From the NCBI GenBank assembly GCA_937859855.1, contig CALMAR010000460.1, positions 1-22,350 on the forward strand: DNA of 22,350 nt. Reading direction: 5' to 3'. The notes under the pieces are model-generated. The model saw nothing but the letters and a program-made list of their open reading frames with translations. It was not told the DNA's origin and did not search any database. Below are positions 7,714 to 16,379 of the stretch, piece after piece. Position numbers and translations under genes: made by a program. Source of the stretch: an uncultured Kineosporia sp. (lineage in GTDB: Bacteria; Actinomycetota; Actinomycetes; Actinomycetales; Kineosporiaceae). The stretch's first letter is position 1. Every line of letters starts with the position of its first letter.

Positions 7714-7883
7714 GTTCATCGATGCGCCTCGGGTAAGTGTTGGAGGGTGACGGGCATTGCCACAGCGGGTATCCGATCCACACGAGGATCCTCGCCGCCC
7801 TGCCGGCCACCGCCGGCATCGTCCACATGGATCCGTCGCCCGCCGTGACGCCGGTGGCGCCCGGCTGCCGTCTCCGACCGTAG
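7714..7883 (+). pseudogene. Relic of a second class II aldolase gene
   Basis: The frame from 7737 to the TAG at 7881-7883 reads VLEGDG, then YPIHTRILAALPATAGIVHM, matching residues about 66-95 of the intact aldolase (VVDGDG, then YPIHTQIMAARPDVGGVVHV). About 43 of 63 aligned bases match between 7770-7832 and the corresponding part of the aldolase gene. Upstream, the Val-His pair at 7714-7719 lies 26 bases before the GDG codons instead of 30, showing a 4-base frameshifting deletion. The catalytic Glu is Gly and the second zinc His is lost. The N- and C-terminal parts are absent. The divergence suggests a paralogue or replaced gene, not a fresh duplicate. The following bases (7884-8068) hold nothing recognisable apart from the ligM ribosome site. 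Confidence 0.65.
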
Positions 7884-8068
7884 GGCACCCTGCCAGCATG
7901 CTGTGTCCCGCGGATCGAGACGCACCGCCACAACTGTTTTGACCTGTACCCATCGACTCGGCCAGACCCTCATGGGCGGCCAGGAATCGGTCAAGGTATT
8001 CCTGCAGTCCATCGCCGTTCATCGAATCCGATACGTGCGCGAGAGACATGAAGGGAAGTCAGACATCA

Positions 8069-9433
8069 ATGGAATCGCTTGAAGCAAAGCTCAAGAGGGT
8101 CGGCGACCCGGTCCAGATGCTTCGCAACTCACCCACGAAGCGTTTTAAATTCGACTATCCGGACGTGTACACGAACTGGCAGGACGAACAGGCGGGCTGG
8201 TCCAAGACCGCGACCCTCTTCGACCAGTCGCACCACATGACCGACGTATATGTGGAGGGTCCCGATGTCGACCGGCTCCTGGCCGACACCGGTACGAACA
8301 GCTTCGCCACCTGGGCGCCGAACAAGGCTAAGCACTTCGTCGCGTGCACCGACGAAGGCAAGATGATTGGAACGGCCGTCCTCTTCGGGCTCGAACCCGG
8401 ACGGGTCAACATCGTCGGGCCCACCGCCGCCGCGAACTGGGTCAGCTACCAGGCCGAAGTCGGTGGCTATGACGTCGAGATCACCCGCGACGAACGCACC
8501 GCGGATCAGCCCCCCGGTGGAGCTCGCCGGACATTCCGGTTCGAGATCGAGGGGCCCAACGTCCGGGAGATCATCGCCAGGGCCAACGGTGCACCGCTCG
8601 AGGACGTGAAGTTCTTTTCCATGACCCGCTTTCAGCTGGCGGGTGTACCAGTTCGGGCACTGTCGCACACAATGGCCGGGGTCCCGGGTTCGGACTCAAT
8701 GGGCCTGGAGATCTTTGGTCCGGCCGACCAGCGGGAAGCCGCTTGGGATGCCTTGCTGGAGGCTGGGGAGGGGCTCGGGCTGGTGGTGGGCGGTGCTTTG
8801 GCGTATTACACCGGGTCGGTTGAGTCTGGGTACGCCGCCCAGCCAACCCCGGCTATCTACTCGTCTGCCGCTTTGACGCCCTATCGCGAATGGCTACGTG
8901 GCGACGGCTACGAGGGCAAGTTGTCTATCGGAGGAAGTTACCGGTCCGACGACATCGAGGATTACTACGTCACTCCATACGACTTCGGTTACGGGCACCT
9001 GGTCAAGTTCGACCATGACTTCATTGGCCGGAGCGCGTTGGAGCAGATCGCCGGCCAGCCGCACCGCACCAAGGTCTGGCTGCGATGGAATGACGAGGAC
9101 GTGACCCGGGTGTACGCCAGCAGTCTTTTCGACAAGGACAATCGAGCGAAGTATCTGGAGACTCCGCTCGCTCGAGAGGCTCGCGTCCTCAACGACGCCG
9201 TCTTGGGCGACGACGGCCGCGTCATCGGGATCTCGACCCTGCGTGGCTACACGGTCAACGTGGGGGCGTGGCTGTCCACCGCCTTCGTGGACGACCAGCA
9301 CGCTGTCGATGGCGGCGAAGTCAAGCTGCTGTGGGGCGAGGAAGACGGCGGGACGGCGAAGCAAACCGTCGAACGGCATGCGCAGACCGAGATCCGCGCC
9401 ACCATGCACACCAGCGCGCTGCCGCACCGATGA
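8069..9433 (+). CDS. ligM: LigM-type tetrahydrofolate-dependent O-demethylase (GcvT-like fold)
   Basis: A 454-residue GcvT/DmdA-fold methyltransferase, closest in my recognition to LigM, the vanillate/3-O-methylgallate O-demethylase that moves a methyl group from a substrate ether to THF. Shared blocks are QMLRNS near the N-terminus, FDQSHHMTDVYVEG, WAPNKAKHF, VGP-TAAANW, SIGGSYRSDDIEDYYVTPYD split by one residue step, and LLWGEEDGGTAKQTVE. Tyr246 aligns with the catalytic-type Tyr247 of LigM. The position of LigM Arg122 is Pro118. The ATG at 8069 is preferred, with AAGGGAAG 10 bases upstream; an ATG at 8048 would add seven residues. It heads the cluster with purU, folD and metF, which handle the methyl-THF formed. 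The substrate is uncertain. Confidence 0.88.
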   Translation: MESLEAKLKRVGDPVQMLRNSPTKRFKFDYPDVYTNWQDEQAGWSKTATLFDQSHHMTDVYVEGPDVDRLLADTGTNSFATWAPNKAKHFVACTDEGKMIGTAVLFGLEPGRVNIVGPTAAANWVSYQAEVGGYDVEITRDERTADQPPGGARRTFRFEIEGPNVREIIARANGAPLEDVKFFSMTRFQLAGVPVRALSHTMAGVPGSDSMGLEIFGPADQREAAWDALLEAGEGLGLVVGGALAYYTGSVESGYAAQPTPAIYSSAALTPYREWLRGDGYEGKLSIGGSYRSDDIEDYYVTPYDFGYGHLVKFDHDFIGRSALEQIAGQPHRTKVWLRWNDEDVTRVYASSLFDKDNRAKYLETPLAREARVLNDAVLGDDGRVIGISTLRGYTVNVGAWLSTAFVDDQHAVDGGEVKLLWGEEDGGTAKQTVERHAQTEIRATMHTSALPHR

Positions 9434-9605
9434 GCAGCGGCGGCGAGCGCGAACAGCCTTACGCAATGCGTCCCCTTCCAACGCTCGCGAAACTCGCGCT
9501 CCCGCAGTATGACGCCCACGTCTGAGCCAGCAACCGCCGGGCCGTTCGCGATCGAGGACTCATTCCCCGTCGCGCACGCGGCCGGGCCGCGCCCCAGGAG
9601 AGATC

Positions 9606-10523
9606 ATGAGCTCATTCTCAGTACCCCCCAACCCTTCGCCAGCCCCGAGCGGCGCAGCGCTCGCTCACCTCACGAACGTTGGCCGGCTTCTGGTTGAGGG
9701 CGCGGATCGCGCCGGCATCGTCGCCACCGTTTCCTCGGCTCTGGCCCGGCACGGAGCAAACATCTTGTCCCTGAACCAGTACTCGTCCGGGCCAGACGGC
9801 GGTCACTTCTTTCAGCGCACCGTTTTCGAGCTGGCCGACTTCGCCACCGCCCGGTGGCCACTCGAGGCCGAACTCGCCACGGAGATCCAGGATCGGCTCG
9901 GCATGTCCTGGCATTTGTACAGTGCGGCAAGACCGAAGCGCGTGGCCATCTTGGCGTCGAAGTCCGACCATTGCCTGCTCGACTTGCTCTGGCGCCATCG
10001 CCGAGGCGAACTGCCCATGGACGTGGCGATGGTGATATCCAACCACCCTGATCTGGCCGACGACGTGCGCCAGTTCGGGGTTCCGTACCTGCACATCCCG
10101 GTGGGCCGCGACAAGGGCCCGGCCGAACAGGAGCAACTGCGTGCGCTGCAGGGCAACGTTGACGTTGTCATTCTGGCCCGCTACATGCAGATCCTGTCCG
10201 GCGAGTTCATCAATGCCGTCGGTGTACCGATCATCAACATCCACCACTCCTTCCTGCCCGCCTTTGTCGGGGCCGGGCCCTACCAGAAGGCCAAGGAGCG
10301 CGGCGTCAAGTTGGTCGGCGCCACCGCGCACTACGTGACCAAGGACCTCGATGAAGGTCCCATCATCGAGCAGGATGTGGTGCGCGTCTCCCACGCGGAA
10401 ACCGCGCAGGAGCTTGCCGAACGTGGCGCGGACGTCGAGCGGCTGGTCCTGGCTCGGGCGGTCAAGTGGCATTGCAAGGACCGGGTCATCCGCCACGGTA
10501 ATCAGACGGTGGTGTTCAGCTGA
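9606..10523 (+). CDS. purU: Formyltetrahydrofolate deformylase
   Basis: A 305-residue cytoplasmic hydrolase that splits 10-formyl-THF into formate and THF. The N-terminal ACT-like regulatory domain (VGRLLVEGADRAGIVATV, about residues 22-40) is followed by the formyltransferase domain with the catalytic set Asn211, His213 (NIHHSFLP) and Asp249 (DLDEGPII). The family is usually about 280-290 residues; the extra length is a Pro/Ser-rich N-terminus. The start is the ATG at 9606 with GGAG 5 bases upstream. It lies 172 bases after the O-demethylase gene, and its stop overlaps the folD start by one base. In this cluster it would release the methyl-derived carbon as formate and recycle THF for the demethylase. 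Confidence 0.95.
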   Translation: MSSFSVPPNPSPAPSGAALAHLTNVGRLLVEGADRAGIVATVSSALARHGANILSLNQYSSGPDGGHFFQRTVFELADFATARWPLEAELATEIQDRLGMSWHLYSAARPKRVAILASKSDHCLLDLLWRHRRGELPMDVAMVISNHPDLADDVRQFGVPYLHIPVGRDKGPAEQEQLRALQGNVDVVILARYMQILSGEFINAVGVPIINIHHSFLPAFVGAGPYQKAKERGVKLVGATAHYVTKDLDEGPIIEQDVVRVSHAETAQELAERGADVERLVLARAVKWHCKDRVIRHGNQTVVFS

Positions 10524-11386
10524 TGACGGCACAGCTCATCGACGGCCGGGTGGTGGCCGGTAAAGTCCGCGACGAGACGGCCGCTCGGGCCGCGAAGCTC
10601 TACGCAGACCAGGGGCGCAGACCAGGTCTGGCCACCATCCTGGTGGGGGAGGACCCCGCGAGCCGGATCTATGTGGCCAGGAAGCGCAAACTGGCCCGCG
10701 AAGCCGGGATCGAGGACTTCCACCTGCAGCTTGGGGCCGACGCCGAACAGTCCGAGATCGCGGACCGAATCGCCGAAACGGCCGAGAACGATCACGTTTC
10801 TGGCATCCTGCTCCAGCTGCCTCTTCCCGCCGGACTCGACTCCGGGCCCTTGATCGAAGCGATCCCAGCTCACAAAGATGTCGATGGCCTGACGGTTCTC
10901 AGCCAGGGCCTGCTGTCCAAGGGAGCGCCGGGACTTCGCCCTTGCACGCCATCGGGAGTCATGCGGCTGCTGCGATCGGTCGACGTGGCCATCGCCGGTG
11001 CGGAGGCCGTTGTCGTCGGTCGATCAGAGCTCGTCGGGCGCCCCATGGCCCAGATGCTGCTGCATGCGAACGCGACGGTCACTGTGGCCCACTCGCGTAC
11101 CCGCAGCCTCGTGGACGTCACCCGCCGTGCGGACATCCTGGTGGTGTCGGCCGGTATAGCCGGGCTCATCGGAGCCGAACACATCAAGCCCGGAGCTGTG
11201 GTCATCGACGTAGGGATTCACCGTACCGAGACCGGGCTTGTGGGTGACGTCCGCCTCGAGGAGGCGCGGGAGACGGCCAGCTTCGTCACGCCCGTTCCGG
11301 GTGGCGTCGGGCCCATGACCATCGCGATGCTTCTGGCCAACACGGTCCAGGCGGCAAGCGCCCGGGGCGCCGGGGAGGCGGCGTGA
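10523..11386 (+). CDS. folD: Bifunctional methylenetetrahydrofolate dehydrogenase / cyclohydrolase
   Basis: A 287-residue enzyme converting 5,10-methylene-THF through methenyl-THF to 10-formyl-THF with NADP. Conserved elements are Tyr50 and catalytic Lys54 in YVARKRK, QLPLPAGLD, KDVDGL, PCTPSGVMRLL, the nucleotide site VVGRSELVGRPMAQMLL, VIDVGIHR and the C-terminal TPVPGGVGPMTIAMLL. Length and residues are normal, so it should be active. The start ATG overlaps the purU stop (TGATG), and its own end overlaps the metF-like GTG start, so purU-folD-metF is a tightly coupled operon. A housekeeping folD may exist elsewhere; this copy seems dedicated to methyl oxidation. Confidence 0.96.
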   Translation: MTAQLIDGRVVAGKVRDETAARAAKLYADQGRRPGLATILVGEDPASRIYVARKRKLAREAGIEDFHLQLGADAEQSEIADRIAETAENDHVSGILLQLPLPAGLDSGPLIEAIPAHKDVDGLTVLSQGLLSKGAPGLRPCTPSGVMRLLRSVDVAIAGAEAVVVGRSELVGRPMAQMLLHANATVTVAHSRTRSLVDVTRRADILVVSAGIAGLIGAEHIKPGAVVIDVGIHRTETGLVGDVRLEEARETASFVTPVPGGVGPMTIAMLLANTVQAASARGAGEAA

Positions 11387-12264
11387 GCAGCAGCACCGGG
11401 AGGAAGTACACCCTGACCCGGTTGCGCACCAAGTCCCGTGCTGGCTACCTGCGAGTGCTCACCGACATAGGGTACGAGATCCTGCCTTTGAAAGGAACTT
11501 TCGAGAACGTGTTGATGCACGTGCCCGCGGGAGTGCCGATCACGGTGACCGCTTCACCGCAGAAGGGGATCAGCGCCACCGTTGAGCTGACGGTTGCCCT
11601 CGCCTTGGAAGGGCACATCGTTGTACCGCATCTGTCCGCGCGACTCATCCGCGACCAGGCACATCTAAAGGATCTATTGGATCAGCTGCGGGACGCCGAC
11701 GTCAGCCGGCTCTTCGTCGTCGGCGGTGACGGTCAGCCGCTCGGCTCGTACCCGGATGCGATTTCCCTGCTGCGTGACATTCATGAAACGGGAGAACCAT
11801 TCGGCGAAATCGGCATCGGCGGTTACCCGGACGGGCACCCCCTCATCCCAGATGCGGTTCTACGAAACGCTTTGCGCGAGAAGGCGCCGCTGGCTCACTA
11901 CATCACCACGCAGATGTGTTTCGACGCCCAGCGTGTTCGCCAGTGGGCGGCGGCACTGCCACAGCTAGGTGTGGATCTGCCAGTCCGGGTCGGCGCGCCG
12001 GGCGTGGTGAGCCGTCAAAAGCTCCTGCGCGTCTCCGCGGCGATCGGAGTCGGCGACTCCGCCAGGTATCTGAAGAAGCAGCAGAACCTGCTGTGGCGGT
12101 TCTTCATGCCAGGAGGTTTCAGGCCGGCCGGGCTCATGCGGCAGCTCGCTCCCAATGGTCAGACACCGGCGCCCATCGAGGGATTCCACCTCTTCACATT
12201 CAATGACCTCGAAGGCACCGAGCGATGGCGCCGCCGCCAGTTGTCCCGGCTGGCCCAGCTCTGA
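11383..12264 (+). CDS. metF: MetF-like methylenetetrahydrofolate reductase, divergent subfamily
   Basis: A 293-residue TIM-barrel flavoprotein of the methylenetetrahydrofolate reductase family, starting at GTG inside the folD stop (GTGA). Family features are VVPHLSARLI (80-89), the FVVGGDGQPLGSYPDAISLL block, IGIGGYPDGHP and the FDAQRVRQWAA segment with QMCFD. Beta-strand 1 reads ITVTASPQKG (53-62), where the usual FEFFPP motif carries the catalytic Glu; the aligned residue here is Thr56. Beside a LigM-type demethylase it most likely runs in the oxidative direction, from 5-methyl-THF to 5,10-methylene-THF. The end contains FHLFTFNDLEGTERWRR. Family assignment is firm; direction and electron acceptor are inferred. 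Confidence 0.9.
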   Translation: MSSSTGRKYTLTRLRTKSRAGYLRVLTDIGYEILPLKGTFENVLMHVPAGVPITVTASPQKGISATVELTVALALEGHIVVPHLSARLIRDQAHLKDLLDQLRDADVSRLFVVGGDGQPLGSYPDAISLLRDIHETGEPFGEIGIGGYPDGHPLIPDAVLRNALREKAPLAHYITTQMCFDAQRVRQWAAALPQLGVDLPVRVGAPGVVSRQKLLRVSAAIGVGDSARYLKKQQNLLWRFFMPGGFRPAGLMRQLAPNGQTPAPIEGFHLFTFNDLEGTERWRRRQLSRLAQL

Positions 12265-12575
12265 TCGGATCGCTGGCAGCGGGCCACGGCGGGTGGCTAA
12301 CTCGTTTCTAGTCGTCGATGACATCCAGCCCTTGCTTGCGCAGCAGCGCCAGCCGATCCAGGATTCTATTACGATCTCCGGATCGTGGCCTCAGCAAGCT
12401 TGCAGCACACGGACAACGCGTAGCTGATAACGGGTGCGGTACGACTTTGTCGGGTTGAATTCCGGCTAGTGCGGTCGCCAACTCCGTGCCCTCAGCGGCT
12501 CGTGTCCACAACGCGGTGAATGGTAAAAAGGGCCCCCCGGATATGCGCATACGTTCGTAGGTAACGGAGACCTGA
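12265..12575. other. Intergenic stretch with a possible leftward gene tail
   Basis: No complete gene is recognised. The leftward frame ending at the TAG at 12310-12308 closes with RNRILDRLALLRKQGLDVIDD (split view: RNRILDRLA then LLRKQGLDVIDD), which has protein-like helical pattern and GC-rich third positions. Upstream of about 12400 the frame loses this character. It may be the C-terminal relic of a decayed gene of unknown family. A rightward ribosome site (GGAGA, 12566-12570) serves the small ORF that follows. Confidence 0.3.
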
Positions 12576-12749
12576 ATGCCGGCACTGTCGCCGTCGCAGC
12601 CTCCTTCCGCCAGATCCGGCCGCGGAGTCGTTGAACCGGCTTTCGCTGCCTCACGGTCCCAGCGTCTGCCGCGCTGGCGCGACCTCGACGGCAAGCCCGA
12701 AGCGGATCAGATCCCTGCCAACATCACCCGTCCACTTACTTCAAACTAG
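12576..12749 (+). CDS. Possible small protein upstream of the epoxide hydrolase (57 aa)
   Basis: The ATG at 12576 has GGAGA 5 bases upstream, and the frame runs 57 codons to the TAG at 12747-12749, 10 bases before the preferred start of the epoxide hydrolase. The second half (LPRWRDLDGKPEADQIPANI, residues 31-50) is hydrophilic and protein-like with GC-rich third positions. The first half is low-complexity Ser/Pro/Ala/Arg. It could be a translated leader or small protein coupled to the hydrolase, or the tail of a decayed gene. I do not recognise the family. Confidence 0.35.
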   Translation: MPALSPSQPPSARSGRGVVEPAFAASRSQRLPRWRDLDGKPEADQIPANITRPLTSN

Positions 12750-12759
12750 GCAGTTGAGC

Positions 12760-13863
12760 ATGCTCATCATCGACGCAGCACCGGACGCCGTACAGGACCG
12801 AACCCTGGATGATCTGCGAACGCGATTGCGGTCTTTCCGGCCCGTGGCGCTCCAGGGCGGGGAAGCATGGTCACTGGGAGTCGATCCCGCCTATTTCGAG
12901 GAGCTCATCCGGGCATGGCGTGACGATTACGACTGGCGAGTTGCCGAAGGCCGGGTGAGGGCGTTTCCGTGGGTCGTGGCGGGCAGCGAAGACGCGCCCG
13001 TGCGCCTCGTCCATCAGCCCAGTACCCAGCCAGATGCCTGCACGGCGGTCCTGCTGCACGGCTGGCCAGACTCTGTTCTGCGCTTCCAAAAGGTGCTCCC
13101 CAAGCTGACCGACCTCAACCTGGTCGTGCCGGCATATCCGGGCTATCCATTCTCGGTGCCGACCTCGCATCCGGTGGAATCGGCCGATGACATGGCCGTG
13201 GCGATCGCCGATGCGATCTCCGAGCTCGGCTACGAACGGTATGTGGTGTCGGCCGGCGACGTGGGGACGGATGTCGCGGAGTCACTCGCCGCGCGATACC
13301 CCGATCGTGTTGCCGCGTTGCACCTCACGGACCTTTCTCATCGTTACGCGCTGACGAGGCCGCCGGCTGATCCCTCGGCTGAGGAGCAGACCTACCTCGA
13401 CGCCGTGGCACGCTGGCATGAACTTGAAGGCGGATACAACCATCAACAGTCGACCAAGCCGAACACGCTGGCCGTCGGGCTCGGAGATTCACCCGCCGGG
13501 CTGGCCGCCTGGATCCTGGAGAAGCTCTACGGCTGGTCGGACTCAAGCGGGGATCTCAGTTCTGTTTTCACCCGGGAGGACGTGCTCGACTGGGTGACCG
13601 CTTATTGGGTCACCGGTGCTATCGGTACCTCGTTCTCCCCGTACGCGCATCGCGTGCCGCCGGGAACCATTGTCGCGCCTGCGGTTTTCACCATGTTTCC
13701 GCACGACCTCGTCAATGCGCCGCGAGTTTTCACCGAGAGGTTCTTCGATGTCCGGGCTTACACCGTTGCCGGGGGAGGCGGTCATTTCGATGCCTGGGAG
13801 CGGCCAAGTGAATACGCCGAAGGCGTTCGAACTGCCACCGCTCTGGGACGCGCCACCTCGTGA
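12760..13863 (+). CDS. Epoxide hydrolase (EHN-type, alpha/beta-hydrolase fold)
   Basis: A 367-residue hydrolase opening epoxides to diols through an aspartyl ester. The N-terminal EHN lid region (DDLRTRLRSFRPVA, then WSLGVDPAYFEELIRAWRDDYDW) precedes the catalytic domain. That domain has oxyanion motif HGWPDSVLRF (where HGWPGS is usual), nucleophile region SAGDVGTDVAESLA with the Asp in the GDxG turn, and the activating-Tyr region GGYNHQQSTKPNTLAVGL. It also has DSPAGLAAWILEKLYGW and the catalytic His in GGGGHFDAWERP. The start is taken at ATG 12760, where similarity begins; an ATG at 12631 would add 43 unlike residues. Microsomal-type bacterial members act on xenobiotics or juvenile-hormone-like epoxides. 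The substrate is unknown. Confidence 0.9.
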   Translation: MLIIDAAPDAVQDRTLDDLRTRLRSFRPVALQGGEAWSLGVDPAYFEELIRAWRDDYDWRVAEGRVRAFPWVVAGSEDAPVRLVHQPSTQPDACTAVLLHGWPDSVLRFQKVLPKLTDLNLVVPAYPGYPFSVPTSHPVESADDMAVAIADAISELGYERYVVSAGDVGTDVAESLAARYPDRVAALHLTDLSHRYALTRPPADPSAEEQTYLDAVARWHELEGGYNHQQSTKPNTLAVGLGDSPAGLAAWILEKLYGWSDSSGDLSSVFTREDVLDWVTAYWVTGAIGTSFSPYAHRVPPGTIVAPAVFTMFPHDLVNAPRVFTERFFDVRAYTVAGGGGHFDAWERPSEYAEGVRTATALGRATS

Positions 13864-14170
13864 CCGGCTCGAATAGGCCGAGTACACCCAGGCAACTTCG
13901 GCCTGCTCACGGCCAGCTCTTGGCTGTCGGTACCTCAGATGACCGGCGACGTCGGGCGAATCACCGATCAGGTACTGGAAGGTCGCGTCGTCCGGTCCTT
14001 CCCAGCCGCCGGGGTCAGCAGGTACCTGACTTGAGCTCGGCGTGCCGCGGCCAGGTTCCACCGCTCGGTCAGGTCCGGGTTGAACAGCTGGCCGGCCACC
14101 CGAGTCGCAGCTGCGACCCCGGGTCAAGGCCGGAGCCGGATCCGGCCCGGGAAGAGTGACGCGCCGGTGG
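13864..14170. other. Intergenic stretch between convergent genes, no recognised gene
   Basis: About 307 bases between the rightward epoxide hydrolase and the leftward Gfo/Idh/MocA gene. A leftward frame contains protein-like pieces (for example QLFNPDLTERWNLAAARRA near 14095-14035, then DATFQYLIGDSPDVAGHL in another frame), which could be a frameshifted relic. No family is recognised and there is no ribosome site. No clear terminator was seen. Confidence 0.35.
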
Positions 14171-15214
14171 TCACTGGCTGACCTTCGCGCGCAGATCGAG
14201 CGCCTCGAGGACGTCATCGGTGAGCCGGACGACGCCGAGCGCGTCCTCCATCGGTACCGGGGAACGGCCGCCGAACGCGACCGTATCCACGAAGGTGCCG
14301 ATCAGTACGTCATGGCCCCAGAACTGCCGTCCCGCGGCGAATCGCGCGCTAGCCTTGGCGAAACCGGCAATGTGGCCGCCGACTAGGGCGGCCGAGCTGC
14401 GGGCGATATCGAGCGCTCCGTGGGCGCCGTCGGGCGCCAGCTCGACCTCGATGTCGCGGAACAGATCCAGCGCAACGGCCCGGCGCTGACTGGACAGCAT
14501 CACATGCCACTCGGACACCGGAGCGCAGAAGACCATGGTGATCTGGCCCAGCCCGGAACGTCCGCGCAGCATCAGTTCGATGGTGCGCGGATGACCGTCG
14601 TCGTTGAACGTGCCCCGGGCGTGATCCAGCTGCAGACCACCGCCAAGATAATGATTCAGTGTGTACAGCATGTGCGGGGCCTCCTCGAACATCAGGCCGC
14701 CCGGCAGGCCCTGGTACCAGGTGGGCCGGCGGCGGCTTTCGGCCGAAAGCTGAAGGCCCATCGCATAATCGATCTTCGCTCCGGCCAGGGACCGATCGGC
14801 CTGGATCAGCGAGGACGAGAACAGGAAGTTGTGCGATACGCACAACAGGCGGCCGGCCGAAACCGCGGCTGAGGCCATCGCCTGTGCATCGGCCGAGTGC
14901 ATCGCCATCGGCTTCTCGGTGAAGACGTTTGCCCCGCGCTCGAGGGCCGCGATCGAGATTTCCGCGTGTGACCAGGGCGAGGTCGCGACCGAGACCAGGT
15001 CGAGGTCGGCATCCAGAAACTCGGACAGATCATCGGTGGCGCGGACCGCAGATCCGCTCTTGGCACTGGCCTGGCGGGCCAGCTGCTGCGCCCGGGAACG
15101 GCACCGATCGTAGATCGTGATCACCTGCGCGGCGGGATGTTTCACATAACTGGGCAGATGCCGGGTTCCGGCCACCCATCCCGCGCCCGCGATGCCGACT
15201 CGAAGCCGATCCAC
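14171..15214 (-). CDS. Gfo/Idh/MocA-family NAD(P)-dependent oxidoreductase
   Basis: A 347-residue dehydrogenase of the glucose-fructose oxidoreductase / inositol dehydrogenase family, which oxidises or reduces sugars, inositols and related polyols. It has the Rossmann motif RVGIAGAGWVAGTRHLP at the N-terminus, the SVATSPWSHAEISIAALE strand-helix, the hallmark EKPMAMHSADAQAM (catalytic Lys of the EKP motif) and the C-terminal sheet domain with FEEAPHMLYTLNHYLGGG. The GTG at 15214 is preferred because AAGGGG lies 5 bases upstream and puts the Rossmann strand at residue 5; a TTG at 15256 would add 14 residues. It lies downstream of the aldo/keto reductase gene on the same strand, and they may be co-transcribed. 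The substrate is unknown. Confidence 0.9.
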   Translation of the reverse strand: MDRLRVGIAGAGWVAGTRHLPSYVKHPAAQVITIYDRCRSRAQQLARQASAKSGSAVRATDDLSEFLDADLDLVSVATSPWSHAEISIAALERGANVFTEKPMAMHSADAQAMASAAVSAGRLLCVSHNFLFSSSLIQADRSLAGAKIDYAMGLQLSAESRRRPTWYQGLPGGLMFEEAPHMLYTLNHYLGGGLQLDHARGTFNDDGHPRTIELMLRGRSGLGQITMVFCAPVSEWHVMLSSQRRAVALDLFRDIEVELAPDGAHGALDIARSSAALVGGHIAGFAKASARFAAGRQFWGHDVLIGTFVDTVAFGGRSPVPMEDALGVVRLTDDVLEALDLRAKVSQ

Positions 15215-15354
15215 GATGTCCCCTTCGTACGCCGTGCGATCACCCGTCTGGGTCAATCACGGTGTGCGTCGGCCGCCCGAGGCGGGAACTTGAGAGCGGC
15301 CCGTTCGGTGATCTGATACTGAGCCGGTGCTGTTTGGCTACGACGAATCACCGC

Positions 15355-16359
<1,005 letters not shown>

Positions 16360-16379
16360 TCATCGCTTGCCTCGGCGGA

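Noticed and set aside
7699..8049. 116-codon leftward frame upstream of the O-demethylase
   Set aside because: It runs antisense through the aldolase relic and turns low-complexity; the first ~35 residues look helical but match nothing I know.
9618..10532. Long leftward open frame (304 codons) opposite purU
   Set aside because: It is the antisense of a fully recognised purU gene; long antisense frames are usual in GC-rich DNA and its translation matches no family.
13543..14217. 224-codon leftward frame overlapping the end of the epoxide hydrolase
   Set aside because: Mostly antisense to the hydrolase and rich in Arg/Ser/Pro; only the intergenic part looks mildly protein-like and it has no start signal.
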